42,127 bases of DNA from DATFXM01 sp035315885 (lineage in GTDB: Bacteria > Acidobacteriota > Blastocatellia > UBA7656): positions 1-42,127 of the forward strand of contig DATFXM010000099.1 in assembly GCA_035315885.1 (NCBI GenBank), written 5' to 3'. A program made the position numbers and the translations under genes. Within the stretch, counting starts at the first letter, position 1; the number at the start of each line of letters is the position of its first letter. The notes under the pieces were generated by a model. That model did no database searches, was not told the origin of the DNA, and worked only from the letters and a program-made list of their open reading frames with translations. Shown piece after piece: positions 15,995 through 23,981 of the stretch.

Positions 15995-17644
15995 ATGGCA
16001 GTCGAACAGCAAGTCGCCAGATCGCATGCCGATTTCGCATCCACGGCAGCAGCGGTCCAGCGCGATCGCGTCAATTGGATGCAGGTGGGCGCCATCAACC
16101 GCCTGATCCTGAAGCAAGCGCTCAGGCCGGTGACGGCTTCCTCGGGAAAGCGGACTAAACCAATCCGCCAGCTCATCATCGTCATGCTCAACATGGGTCT
16201 GATGTTTTCCCTCGGATCCAGAGCGACCGCGGACGCGGAGACGTTCCTTATTCTGCTCTACTCGTCGGTCTTCGGTCTCATCATGTTCAACATTCTGCCG
16301 GATGCTCTGGAATCCAGGCGAAGGCAGGTTGAGACTCTTTTCGCGAAGCCGATCTCGCCGCGCACGCACCTTGTAGCAAGAACCGTGAATCTTCTGTTTA
16401 TCACCGGTCTCATATCAACGCTGTTCTCGATTATCCCGCTCGTTGTGGCGACCTTCTCATCCAAATTGCCTCTTAAGCTCGTCCCATTTGTTTATGTCGA
16501 GTTGTTGCTGTCGAGCTTTGCGATATCGGAAATCTGGCTGATTATGTTGATGGTCGCTTCCAAATGGTTCAACCTCGAACGCCTTCGGATGTTGGCTCAG
16601 ATTGCGATGATGCTATTGATCTTTTGCATCGTGGGACTCTCGGTCCAGTCCATGATCGGACGAATGAATGCAGTTTCGGGTGAACCGTTTACGCTCGTGG
16701 GCAGCAGTTATGTTCGGTTCCTGCCATCTGCATGGTTCGCGCGGTTCTTCGTCGCGCCATCTAATTCAGGAGCAAATCTCGAACGGGCCGCAGTAGTTCT
16801 GATCATTGGAAGCGCATTTTTGTTCGCGCTGACTTTCGACTTAAGCAGACGTTTCCTGGAGCTCGAGGAGCGGCTGGTTGCCGCAAATGACCGCAAGCCT
16901 GCTCGCAATATTTCAATTCTGCTGCTTGATCTCGTGTCATCTATTCCCTTGGTTGGACGAATCGCAGCGCCGCCACAAGCGCGAGCGGTTGCCGCGTTGA
17001 TATTGACGACGACCGGACGTGAAACAGTCTCGCGAATAAAGCAAATTGCGCCGAGGCTGTTGCTTGTGGGCTTCTTTGTTTTCAGCCTTCTCTCCTCCGA
17101 CACATACATCACTCCGAATATCATTCTCTGTTACAGCTTTATGGGACTCATAGAAGGATGGCAGTCAGCAAAGCAGAGTCCTCAATCGCAGGCTTCCTGG
17201 GTATTGCTGGCCGCGCCAATCGAGCCCCGTGAACTCTCTCGAGGGATTCGCCTTGCCTTGATGGTAAAGAGCCTTAGCCTGCCTGTGCTGGTTGTGGTGG
17301 CAACTTTCTTTTATAACCACAGTGCCGGAATGGCTACGATGCTGACAGTTCTGTTTCTCGCGGAAGCGCGAGTGATAATCTCTCTCCTGTTGCTGGTCAC
17401 TCCGGGCATACCGCTGAGTCAGGAGCAAACGCACACGACAAACTTTGTTGCAATGCTGCTCAGTTTAATAGTGGGCGTCGCAACCGTCATGGGTTATAGC
17501 GTACTGAGTCTGCTGGAGCGGCTACTACCGCACAGTGGGTTCATAGCGGGCGCCATTTGTTTGCCATTACTACTGGCGTTGAGCTGGGCCTTGGAACGTG
17601 CCGCGACGAGGAATCAAGCAACTCTCGAACATCCTTGTCAGTGA
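15995..17644 (+). CDS. ABC-2 type permease
   Basis: A 549-residue membrane protein with about 10-12 hydrophobic helices in two clusters (residues 50-290 and 345-545), separated by a polar stretch with an ELEERLVAAND-type amphipathic segment near 290. This is the large-permease version of the ABC-2 class. ATG 15995 immediately follows the ATPase stop codon, with AGGAG 9 bases before it inside the ATPase gene, indicating translational coupling. The first 28 residues are soluble and could be trimmed if an internal ATG at 16079 is used. It converges on the ThDP enzyme gene with 25 bases between stop codons. Confidence 0.82.
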   Translation: MAVEQQVARSHADFASTAAAVQRDRVNWMQVGAINRLILKQALRPVTASSGKRTKPIRQLIIVMLNMGLMFSLGSRATADAETFLILLYSSVFGLIMFNILPDALESRRRQVETLFAKPISPRTHLVARTVNLLFITGLISTLFSIIPLVVATFSSKLPLKLVPFVYVELLLSSFAISEIWLIMLMVASKWFNLERLRMLAQIAMMLLIFCIVGLSVQSMIGRMNAVSGEPFTLVGSSYVRFLPSAWFARFFVAPSNSGANLERAAVVLIIGSAFLFALTFDLSRRFLELEERLVAANDRKPARNISILLLDLVSSIPLVGRIAAPPQARAVAALILTTTGRETVSRIKQIAPRLLLVGFFVFSLLSSDTYITPNIILCYSFMGLIEGWQSAKQSPQSQASWVLLAAPIEPRELSRGIRLALMVKSLSLPVLVVVATFFYNHSAGMATMLTVLFLAEARVIISLLLLVTPGIPLSQEQTHTTNFVAMLLSLIVGVATVMGYSVLSLLERLLPHSGFIAGAICLPLLLALSWALERAATRNQATLEHPCQ

Positions 17645-17669
17645 CTTACGTATTCGATCCAATCTTTTT

Positions 17670-19358
17670 CTATCGCAACACGCTACGCGGCTCGCGACCA
17701 ATTGGGACGTCGATCAAGGTCGGCGTGCTTTGGGAAAGCGCCCATTCAAGCGCGGCCTTCAAATCACTCGGGGTTGAAGCACGCCGCGCAGCAACGCCCA
17801 TCGATTCCGCTAGCCGCACGAAATCGACCTCCGGATCAGTGATATCCATCCCGGGGAACAGACCCTTCTTCGCAGAAGCCCCTCCCGCGGCCAGTAAGCC
17901 GCCCTTCAAGATCATATAGCTCGAGTTGTTGAACACTACGAACACAACCGGGAGCTTATAACGAGCGGCGCTCCAAAGACCCTGGATTGTGTACATCGCA
18001 GTGCCGTCACCGACTGCGCAAACAACCGGGCGATCAGGCATCGCCAGCTTTACACCCACCGCTTCGGGGAGAGCCAGCCCCAGCGACCCAGCTTTCGAAT
18101 AAAAGAATGTGCCGGGTTCGTTCAGTGTGAACAGCGTTCTGACGAATGCAGTGGAGGTGACCGACTCATCCACCAGGACGGTGCTCCGGGGCGCTGCGCG
18201 ACGCATTTCGAGAGCTACGAATGCTGCTGTCATGCGTCCGTCACCGCTTCTCTGTTCGGCTGCTGCAAGGAAGCGTTTTCTCATCTCGCCGATGTGCGAT
18301 TCGAGCGTTGTACGACGTGCGTCGACCTGTTGCGACGCACCTTCAGTGGTGGAGATCGCAGACTGCAGTAGCTCTATCAGCTCGTCGACCACCGAGAGCG
18401 GATCGCCTTGGATAGCTACCTTGCACGGGTAGTTCTTGCCGAGCTCGCGCACATCGGTGTCTATCTGAAGCAAGGTTGTTTCGGGCGGAATCAAGCGTGT
18501 GCCTGTGTACACGAGCGGTGCGATGTTGTTCACTCCGATCGTCAGCACTACGTCGACGCCTTCGAGCAGTGCGGCGGTCTGCTTTGCGTTTGGAAAGAGC
18601 GGCCCCGCATAGAGCGGGTGATCCGTGGGAAAGGTGAGCAGCGAGTTGAGCGGCTCCGAATGAGCGCGCGCGGCGATCACTTCTGCAAGCCTGACGACGC
18701 TCGACACCGCACCGGCACGAGCAACGCCATCGCCGGAAACAATGCACGGATTCCGAGACTGAAGGAGAACCCGCGCCGCTTCGGCCAGCTTGTCCCGATC
18801 GCCACGTGTTCGTCTTCCGATCTCGACCACCGGAGGGATTTCCATCCGGGCGCGGGCTTCCATGACGTCCACCGGAAGCGACAGGAAGATGGGCCCGGTG
18901 GGCGGAGTCTGCGCGATCTTGAATGCGCGAGCGAGCGCCGCCGGCACCTCCGCCGCGTTTTTCACCTCCCATGCCCACTTTGTGTGCTGTCGAGCCAGCT
19001 CGACCATGTCTGCAAAAAGCAGAGGCTCGTCGATCATCGAACGGGTATCCTGTTGCCCGGCAGTGACGATAAGCGGAGTCCCCGCTCGATAAGCGTTGTA
19101 GAGATTCCCCAGCGCGTGCGCTAGTCCGGGGTTGGTGTGAAGATTCACCACGGCAGGCTTGCCTGTAGCTTCAGCGTAGCCGATCGCTATTCCAAGCGCA
19201 GAGTCTTCGTGCAGCGCGAGGATATACTCAATCTCGCTGCGAGCCGAGAATTGATCCATGAGCGGCAGCTCGGTAGTGCCCGGGTTTCCGAACACGTATC
19301 GCACACCCTGTTGCACCAGGAACTCATACATCGCTTCTGCGCCGGTCATCTCTTGCAT
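17670..19358 (-). CDS. ThDP-dependent enzyme, benzoylformate decarboxylase / acetolactate synthase-like
   Basis: A 562-residue enzyme with the three-domain ThDP fold: Pyr domain (1-170), central domain (about 195-325) and PP domain (about 375-545). The catalytic Glu51 is in LALHEDSALG. The ThDP/Mg site is GDGTAMYTIQGLW continuing to FNNSSY (GDG...NN spacing of about 27). The N-terminus (FGNPGTTELP) is like benzoylformate decarboxylase and phenylpyruvate or oxalyl-CoA relatives. The reaction is likely decarboxylation of a 2-keto acid, but the substrate is unclear. The frame runs to 19481; ATG 19358 is chosen because GTGAGG lies 8 bases upstream and the family starts there. This also removes an overlap with the DUF1003 gene. 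Confidence 0.85.
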   Translation of the reverse strand: MQEMTGAEAMYEFLVQQGVRYVFGNPGTTELPLMDQFSARSEIEYILALHEDSALGIAIGYAEATGKPAVVNLHTNPGLAHALGNLYNAYRAGTPLIVTAGQQDTRSMIDEPLLFADMVELARQHTKWAWEVKNAAEVPAALARAFKIAQTPPTGPIFLSLPVDVMEARARMEIPPVVEIGRRTRGDRDKLAEAARVLLQSRNPCIVSGDGVARAGAVSSVVRLAEVIAARAHSEPLNSLLTFPTDHPLYAGPLFPNAKQTAALLEGVDVVLTIGVNNIAPLVYTGTRLIPPETTLLQIDTDVRELGKNYPCKVAIQGDPLSVVDELIELLQSAISTTEGASQQVDARRTTLESHIGEMRKRFLAAAEQRSGDGRMTAAFVALEMRRAAPRSTVLVDESVTSTAFVRTLFTLNEPGTFFYSKAGSLGLALPEAVGVKLAMPDRPVVCAVGDGTAMYTIQGLWSAARYKLPVVFVVFNNSSYMILKGGLLAAGGASAKKGLFPGMDITDPEVDFVRLAESMGVAARRASTPSDLKAALEWALSQSTPTLIDVPIGREPRSVLR

Positions 19359-19434
19359 GGCTTGCCTCACGTTATCGTGCCGAATTGCCGAACCTGCTGT
19401 TGCGACCCGGATGGGGATCAGTTGCCGCCGTCTG

Positions 19435-19995
19435 TCAAAGCCGCGGTTGGAGCGTTGCCAACTCTCCGACGATGCGGTCAAGCATTTCGAGTTGTTTCTG
19501 CTGCATCTTTATTAGCTCTGCCGAATACTGGTCACGCAGCTCATTGAACTTTTCGTGAAGCTGCATGATTTCCATTTCCGCTCTTAGGTTGACTTCGTAG
19601 TCGTTCTTTGACTGAAGCCGGTCCTTTTCGGCTTGTCGATTCTGGCTCATCATAATGATCGGAGCGGCGTATGCCGCCTGAAACGACAGTGCGAGGTTGA
19701 GAAGAATGAAGGGATAAGGGTCCCAGTGATTTATGTAAGCCGTCAGATTCAGTACCACCCATATCATAAGTATGATGGACTGAAGAATGATGAATCTCCA
19801 CGAGCCCATGGTCATCGCGAAGCGATCGGCTATGCGTTCTCCAATCGTCCGTCCTCGTTCGAGCTCCAGCTCAACGTTTCTGGCGACTTGGCGACGATTT
19901 ATGAAGCGATTGACGACTTCCCGCTCTTCCGCGGTCAACCGCTCGATCTCCTTGGCCAGAAACTTCTTTGCCGTTTCGATTCTTAAAACAGTCAT
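19435..19995 (-). CDS. DUF1003 membrane protein
   Basis: A 186-residue protein with the DUF1003 core: a soluble helical N-terminus, then GERIADRFAMTMGSWRFIILQSIILMIWVVLN (helix one, about 66-85), a loop with WDPYPFILLNLALS (helix two, about 93-112), then MMSQNRQAEKDRLQSKNDYEVN and a long coiled-coil tail. The frame extends to 20106, but ATG 19995 has GGGAGG 9 bases upstream and gives the normal length. Function is unknown. It lies 52 bases downstream of the NRAMP-related transporter gene, which may share its transcript; DUF1003 proteins often neighbour ion transporters. Confidence 0.85.
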   Translation of the reverse strand: MTVLRIETAKKFLAKEIERLTAEEREVVNRFINRRQVARNVELELERGRTIGERIADRFAMTMGSWRFIILQSIILMIWVVLNLTAYINHWDPYPFILLNLALSFQAAYAAPIIMMSQNRQAEKDRLQSKNDYEVNLRAEMEIMQLHEKFNELRDQYSAELIKMQQKQLEMLDRIVGELATLQPRL

Positions 19996-20047
19996 ATGAG
20001 GAATCCTCCCAAAAGGGCTGCGGATGCTGTTTTGACGTGGAGTCTGA

Positions 20048-21337
20048 CTATACCAAGAACATTGCCGCGCTCGCACCCGCCATGACGGCAGCCGTGAACA
20101 AGCCAAGCCAGCGAAGTATCGGCGGGTTGGTCCGTGCTCCCATGATCTTGGTATCGCTGGTAAGGAGCGTCACAAGCAACACCAGCGGGGGAGCGAGAAC
20201 GCCGTTGACGACCGCCGCATAGAAGAGCATGCGCACCGGATTGATGTTCAAGTAGCAAAGCACCAGACCCAGCGCAACTGCCGCCGCCAACACTCCGTAA
20301 AATCTGGGCGCCAGGTTGGGCTTGTCGTCCAGCGAACCTCGCCAGTGCATCGCCTCCGCAACGGCGTAAGCCGCGGATCCGGCGAGAACCGGGACGCCGA
20401 GCAACCCGGTTCCTATGAGCCCCAGAGCGAACAGCAGGTACGCCGCGTCGCCGGCAACCGGCCTTAACGCCTCAGCGGCTTGTCGAGCACTCTCGATGTC
20501 GCGTTGACCGGAAACGTGCAGCGTCGCACCAGTCGTGAGGATAATGAAATACATGACGAGACCGGAGAGGGCCATGCCGGTCAGGACGTCTCGTCGCGCG
20601 ACTCGCAGCTCTTTGTCCGTAGCCCCCTTGCGCGACCTCACAGTGCGCCGGCCCTTGGACCTCTCCTCCTCAACTTCCTGAGACGCCTGCCAGAAGAAAA
20701 GGTACGGCGAGATCGTGGTACCCAGCACGCCAACAAAGGTCGCCAGATACTGCGCGCTCCATTCGATTCTAGGCACGAAAGTCGCGTGAAGTACCTCGAT
20801 CCAATGCGGACGCGCAAGAAATGCGGAGATCACGTATGCGAACAACACCAGCGTCAGCCATTTCAAGATTCGCGCAATTCTCCGGTAGCTCGACCAGATC
20901 AGCATCGCCACGATTGAAAGCGCGAAAACCGGAACCCACAGCAGCGCTCGTACGCCGGTCATCATCTCCGTGACCGCGGCCATTCCCCCAAGGTCCGCGC
21001 CGATGTTCACCGTGTTAGCAAAGGCAAGTAACGCGCACGAGCCCCATAAAACCCATCGCGAATAGCGAGACCGGATCACCCCTGCGAGGCCGGTTCCGGA
21101 AACCATTCCCAATCGCGCACACATCAATTGCACCGAGGCCATCAGCGGAAACGAGAATACAATGACCCAAAGCTGCGCGTAGCCGAATGTCGCACCGGTC
21201 ACAGAATAAGTAGAGATGCCCGATGGATCATCGTCCGCTGCGCCGGTAATCAGTCCGGGTCCGAGTTCCGCAAAGAACGCACGCACTCCTCGAGTGCCGA
21301 CTTTCTTCTGCTTGTCGTTTGTTTCTATTGCAGCCAT
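20048..21337 (-). CDS. NRAMP-related divalent metal transporter
   Basis: A 429-residue transporter with about 11 membrane helices of the NRAMP (SLC11) fold. The metal-site motif of helix 1, DPGN in classical NRAMPs, is here DPSG (ADDDPSGIST), and the helix 6 motif that normally reads MPH is SPY (TTISPYLFFWQ). Loss of the Asn and of the metal-selecting Met is the pattern described for NRAMP-related magnesium transporters, so Mg2+ (or a broad divalent range) rather than Mn2+/Fe2+ is the better guess. The ATG follows an unusual structured leader (21346-21408). A charged loop of about 25 residues (EEERSKGRRTVRSRKGATDK) sits between helices 6 and 7. Confidence 0.85.
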   Translation of the reverse strand: MAAIETNDKQKKVGTRGVRAFFAELGPGLITGAADDDPSGISTYSVTGATFGYAQLWVIVFSFPLMASVQLMCARLGMVSGTGLAGVIRSRYSRWVLWGSCALLAFANTVNIGADLGGMAAVTEMMTGVRALLWVPVFALSIVAMLIWSSYRRIARILKWLTLVLFAYVISAFLARPHWIEVLHATFVPRIEWSAQYLATFVGVLGTTISPYLFFWQASQEVEEERSKGRRTVRSRKGATDKELRVARRDVLTGMALSGLVMYFIILTTGATLHVSGQRDIESARQAAEALRPVAGDAAYLLFALGLIGTGLLGVPVLAGSAAYAVAEAMHWRGSLDDKPNLAPRFYGVLAAAVALGLVLCYLNINPVRMLFYAAVVNGVLAPPLVLLVTLLTSDTKIMGARTNPPILRWLGLFTAAVMAGASAAMFLV

Positions 21338-21345
21338 CCGCCATC

Positions 21346-21408
21346 AAAAAAACCTCGCGATGACGTCAGGTGACGCGATTGCATGCGCGTCACGGTCAAT
21401 TGCGAGGT
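21346..21408 (-). promoter_or_regulatory. Structured leader / attenuator before the NRAMP-related gene
   Basis: On the minus strand, ACCTCGC (21408-21402) pairs with GCGAGGT (21358-21352) to close an outer stem. Inside, GTGACGCG (21393-21386) pairs perfectly with CGCGTCAC (21377-21370) around an 8-base loop. Seven T follow at 21352-21346, and the start codon is only 8 bases further. The outer 3' arm carries GAGG, the only Shine-Dalgarno-like sequence. An alternative hairpin using TCGCG (21378-21374) and CGCGA (21360-21356) would exclude the inner stem. The form suggests a metal- or other ligand-responsive switch, or a terminator for maoC placed unusually close to the next gene. Confidence 0.55.
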
Positions 21409-21436
21409 CCAGGGGTGACATCCCTTTAGCTCAACT

Positions 21437-21877
21437 TCAGCCGCGGCGTTTGAGCAGGACTCTTGCCACGTAGCTAACGAGCACTTCGTCGCGCTGATTC
21501 ACTACTTCGTTCAGCATTGTGACAATGCCGCTTTTTGCATCGCGTTCTTCTTTGCCTTCGACCCGCTGGCGAACTCGTACCGTGTCACCGATGAATGTCG
21601 GCTTCACGAACCTCAGGCGGTCAAGACCGTAGAACGCGATGACTGTATCGGCGGTCTGGCCCAATCGAACAGAAAGCCCGGTCGCGATGGAGAAAACGAG
21701 AGCGCCGTGCGCGATTCTCTGTTTGAAAGGTCCTTTGGCGGCTAGCTCTGCATTGGTGTGGATCTCATTCCAGTCGCCGGTTATGCCGGCAAAGTTCACG
21801 ATGTCGGTCTCCGTGATGGTGCGGCCGGCAGTCCAAGCCTCTTCACCGATTTCGAAGTCTTCGAAATATTTACCCAC
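21437..21877 (-). CDS. MaoC family (R)-specific enoyl-CoA hydratase
   Basis: A 146-residue single hot-dog hydratase. The hydratase-2 catalytic residues are Asp35 and His40 (TGDWNEIHTN), followed by RIAHGALV as in PhaJ-type enzymes. It would hydrate 2-enoyl-CoA to (R)-3-hydroxyacyl-CoA. The start is GTG, with AAGGGAG 6 bases upstream. It lies 19 bases after the DUF2889 gene, so the two are co-transcribed. Acyl-CoA dehydrogenase and thiolase genes 10 kb away could supply other steps of fatty-acid oxidation. Confidence 0.9.
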   Translation of the reverse strand: MGKYFEDFEIGEEAWTAGRTITETDIVNFAGITGDWNEIHTNAELAAKGPFKQRIAHGALVFSIATGLSVRLGQTADTVIAFYGLDRLRFVKPTFIGDTVRVRQRVEGKEERDAKSGIVTMLNEVVNQRDEVLVSYVARVLLKRRG

Positions 21878-21896
21878 TTTGTTCTCCCTTCCGGTT

Positions 21897-22439
21897 TCAG
21901 TCAGTAGATGCGCCTGGGTCGGTTGAATCTCCGGCGCTCGGCTCGATCTGAAAGAGCGGGTCGTTTCTTTCGCTAAAAACGAAGCAACTGTTTCTGAGCT
22001 GCGGCATCCATTTGAGCACGAGCTCGCGACGGCGGGAATGATCGTCTAAGACTCGGCGCAATTCTTCTTTCGAAGCCTCGCGTGTTTTGGCTGCTACGTA
22101 GTTCATTTGAAATGCGCACGAGGCCAGGTCGTTTACCAGAGTGTGAAGGTGGTTGCAGCTTTCCGCACCGCCGAGGGCTTCGCCCACTTTTCGCTTGAAG
22201 CCTCGGCCAATGCGTTCCCCGACGAGTCTTTGGATCGCTCCGGTTGCACCAGTGCAGTAACCGGGATACGGCATTCGAGTGATCTCGGCGATAGCATTCT
22301 GGATCACGAAGCCGGGAAAAGAGACGACCAGGCGGGCAGCGAGTGAGTGAACGTTGTCGTCAAGCGAACCGCGAATTTCGAACTGGCCGGGGTCGAGCCA
22401 GTCCATCTCGATGTTTATTTTTCTGGTGAATTCAGGCAT
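21897..22439 (-). CDS. DUF2889 family protein
   Basis: A 180-residue soluble protein recognised by the DUF2889 pattern: an opening strand pair (FEIRGSLDDNVHS), a central hydrophobic strand (VVSFPGFVIQNA), then PYPGYC, RIGRGFKRKV and the signature GGAESCNHLHTLV, with Cys/His residues that could bind a metal. The biochemical role is not established. The family is often seen next to acyl-CoA or aromatic catabolic genes, and here it directly precedes maoC. The ribosome site is weak. A 49-base heptad array lies in its leader. Confidence 0.72.
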   Translation of the reverse strand: MPEFTRKINIEMDWLDPGQFEIRGSLDDNVHSLAARLVVSFPGFVIQNAIAEITRMPYPGYCTGATGAIQRLVGERIGRGFKRKVGEALGGAESCNHLHTLVNDLASCAFQMNYVAAKTREASKEELRRVLDDHSRRRELVLKWMPQLRNSCFVFSERNDPLFQIEPSAGDSTDPGASTD

Positions 22440-22460
22440 CCACGGTCAAGATCGGAGATC

Positions 22461-22509
22461 TCAGATTTCAGATTTCAAATTTCAGATTTGAGACTTGAGA
22501 TTTGAGATT
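22461..22509. repeat. Heptad array, TCAGATT / TGAGATT family
   Basis: Seven consecutive 7-base units with no interruption: TCAGATT, TCAGATT, TCAAATT, TCAGATT, TGAGACT, TGAGATT, TGAGATT. It lies between the transaldolase stop codon (11 bases away) and the DUF2889 start (22 bases away). No inverted partner is present. Confidence 0.9.
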
Positions 22510-22519
22510 TCCGAATGCG

Positions 22520-23698
22520 CTAGTCGTTGCCGGTGGACGAAGCGCTTCGCCCCAGGATTTCCTCGCTGCGCGAGGTGATCGTCGCCAAAAGGGCCTCGAA
22601 CGGCTCAACAAACAAACGAACACCATCAGCCAGAACCTGCGTCGTCACCTCGTCAAGGCTGATGCCCGCTCGCTCCAGCCCGTCGAGCCGCTCCCGCTCC
22701 TGATCCAGCGCCTCCTCGATGGTGACCCGAGGAGTTCCATGATCGCGAAATGCAACAAGCGTTGCCGGCGGCAGTGTGTCGACCGTGTCGGGCCCGATCA
22801 GAGCCTCGACATAATAGACGTCCGAGTACGAAGGGTTCTTGGTCGACGTCGAAGCCCACAGCGGTCGCTGGAGGCGCGCGCCTTTGGATTTTAATGCAGC
22901 AAACCGCTCGCTGCCGAACACCGTCTTGAAGCGCTGATATGCCATCTTGGCGTTGGCAGTTGCGATTCGGCCGACAAGCTCGCGAAGCCGATTCTTCTCG
23001 CCTTCGTCCGCGGTCTGGGTGATGAGCGCTTCAAGCCGCTTGTCAACCGCAGTGTCGATTCGGCTCACGAAGAAGCTCGCCACCGACGCGATTCGATCGA
23101 TGGGCTTTCCTTCGGCGGCGCGCCGCTCGAGGCCTCGAAGATAGGCTTCCATCGTCTGCTCATAAGCCTCGAGGGAAAACAGAAGCGTGATGTTGATGTT
23201 AATGCCTTCGTAGATTGTTTGTTCGATTGCCGGCATGCCTTCGGGTGTTCCCGGGATTTTCACCATCAGGTTTGGGCGATTGACCCAGTTCCAGAGCCTT
23301 CGCGTTTCGACGATCGTGGCCTGAGTGTCATTGGCCAGCTTAGGCGAGCACTCGAGGCTGACAAAGCCATCGGCCCCGGCCGTTCGATCATACACGGGGC
23401 GGAGCACGTCAGCCGCATTCTGAACGTCGGTGACCGCCAGGTTTTCATATATCTCAAGTGGGCTCTTGCCTTGCTCTGCGAGCTTGCGCAACTGATCGGC
23501 GTAGAGGTCAGACGAGCTTATCGCCTTTCCAAAGATCGCCGGGTTTGAAGTGACACCGCGCAACTCATCCTCTTCAATGAGGCGCTTGAGTTCTCCTGAG
23601 ACGATCAGCTTGCGTTCGATGAAGTCGTACCAGATGGACTGTCCCAACCCGGTGAGTTGGGTAAGCCGGTTGTTCGCGTAGTCGGGGCTGTTTGCCAT
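22520..23698 (-). CDS. tal: Transaldolase
   Basis: A 392-residue cytoplasmic pentose-phosphate enzyme that moves a dihydroxyacetone unit between sugar phosphates. The Schiff-base lysine is Lys147 (NLMVKIPGTPEG). Other family blocks are GVTSNPAIF (48-56), INITLLFS and VASFFVSRIDTAVDK. The length and C-terminal extension match the larger actinobacterial/acidobacterial subfamily (about 370-390) rather than the 316-residue E. coli type. The ribosome site is weak. A plausible promoter lies at 23782-23810. It is a single gene or the first gene of the minus-strand run toward DUF2889 and maoC. Confidence 0.93.
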   Translation of the reverse strand: MANSPDYANNRLTQLTGLGQSIWYDFIERKLIVSGELKRLIEEDELRGVTSNPAIFGKAISSSDLYADQLRKLAEQGKSPLEIYENLAVTDVQNAADVLRPVYDRTAGADGFVSLECSPKLANDTQATIVETRRLWNWVNRPNLMVKIPGTPEGMPAIEQTIYEGININITLLFSLEAYEQTMEAYLRGLERRAAEGKPIDRIASVASFFVSRIDTAVDKRLEALITQTADEGEKNRLRELVGRIATANAKMAYQRFKTVFGSERFAALKSKGARLQRPLWASTSTKNPSYSDVYYVEALIGPDTVDTLPPATLVAFRDHGTPRVTIEEALDQERERLDGLERAGISLDEVTTQVLADGVRLFVEPFEALLATITSRSEEILGRSASSTGND

Positions 23699-23781
23699 GA
23701 TCTTGGTCTACCTCGTCAGGGATTTAGATTCTCTCTCTTGGCAATGCAAATGATGAGCCTTCTTGGCCGAGCCAATGACGT

Positions 23782-23810
23782 ATTATGTGGGCTCACGGGT
23801 AGCAGCGCAA
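23782..23810 (-). promoter_or_regulatory. Possible promoter of transaldolase
   Basis: On the minus strand, TTGCGC (23810-23805) and CATAAT (23787-23782, five of six) have 17-base spacing, placing the transcript start near 23775 in a short perfect hairpin (TTGGC/GCCAA). The leader would be about 77 bases. Confidence 0.4.
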
Positions 23811-23921
23811 CTTCGTTGTCAGTCTTTGAGGCCTTTTCATGAACCCTCAATTTGTATGGGATCGACAGAGGGACAACGCGCGATGTCCCCTTTGTTCGCT
23901 GAAAGTCGGAGGCAGGTTTCA

Positions 23922-23958
23922 CGCCAAGAACGCAAAGATTCGCAAAGGCCGCAGAGTT
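23922..23958. repeat. Degenerate nonamer repeat CGCAAAGNN
   Basis: Four near-copies in tandem: CGCCAAGAA, CGCAAAGATT, CGCAAAGGC, CGCAGAGTT, with a period of 9-10. It lies downstream of the DUF2339 gene. This region (23811-23981) also holds a perfect 6-bp hairpin (GGGACA/TGTCCC, 23870-23889). Nothing else is evident there. Confidence 0.55.
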
Positions 23959-23981
23959 TTCCCTTTCTCCTTTGACGTATT

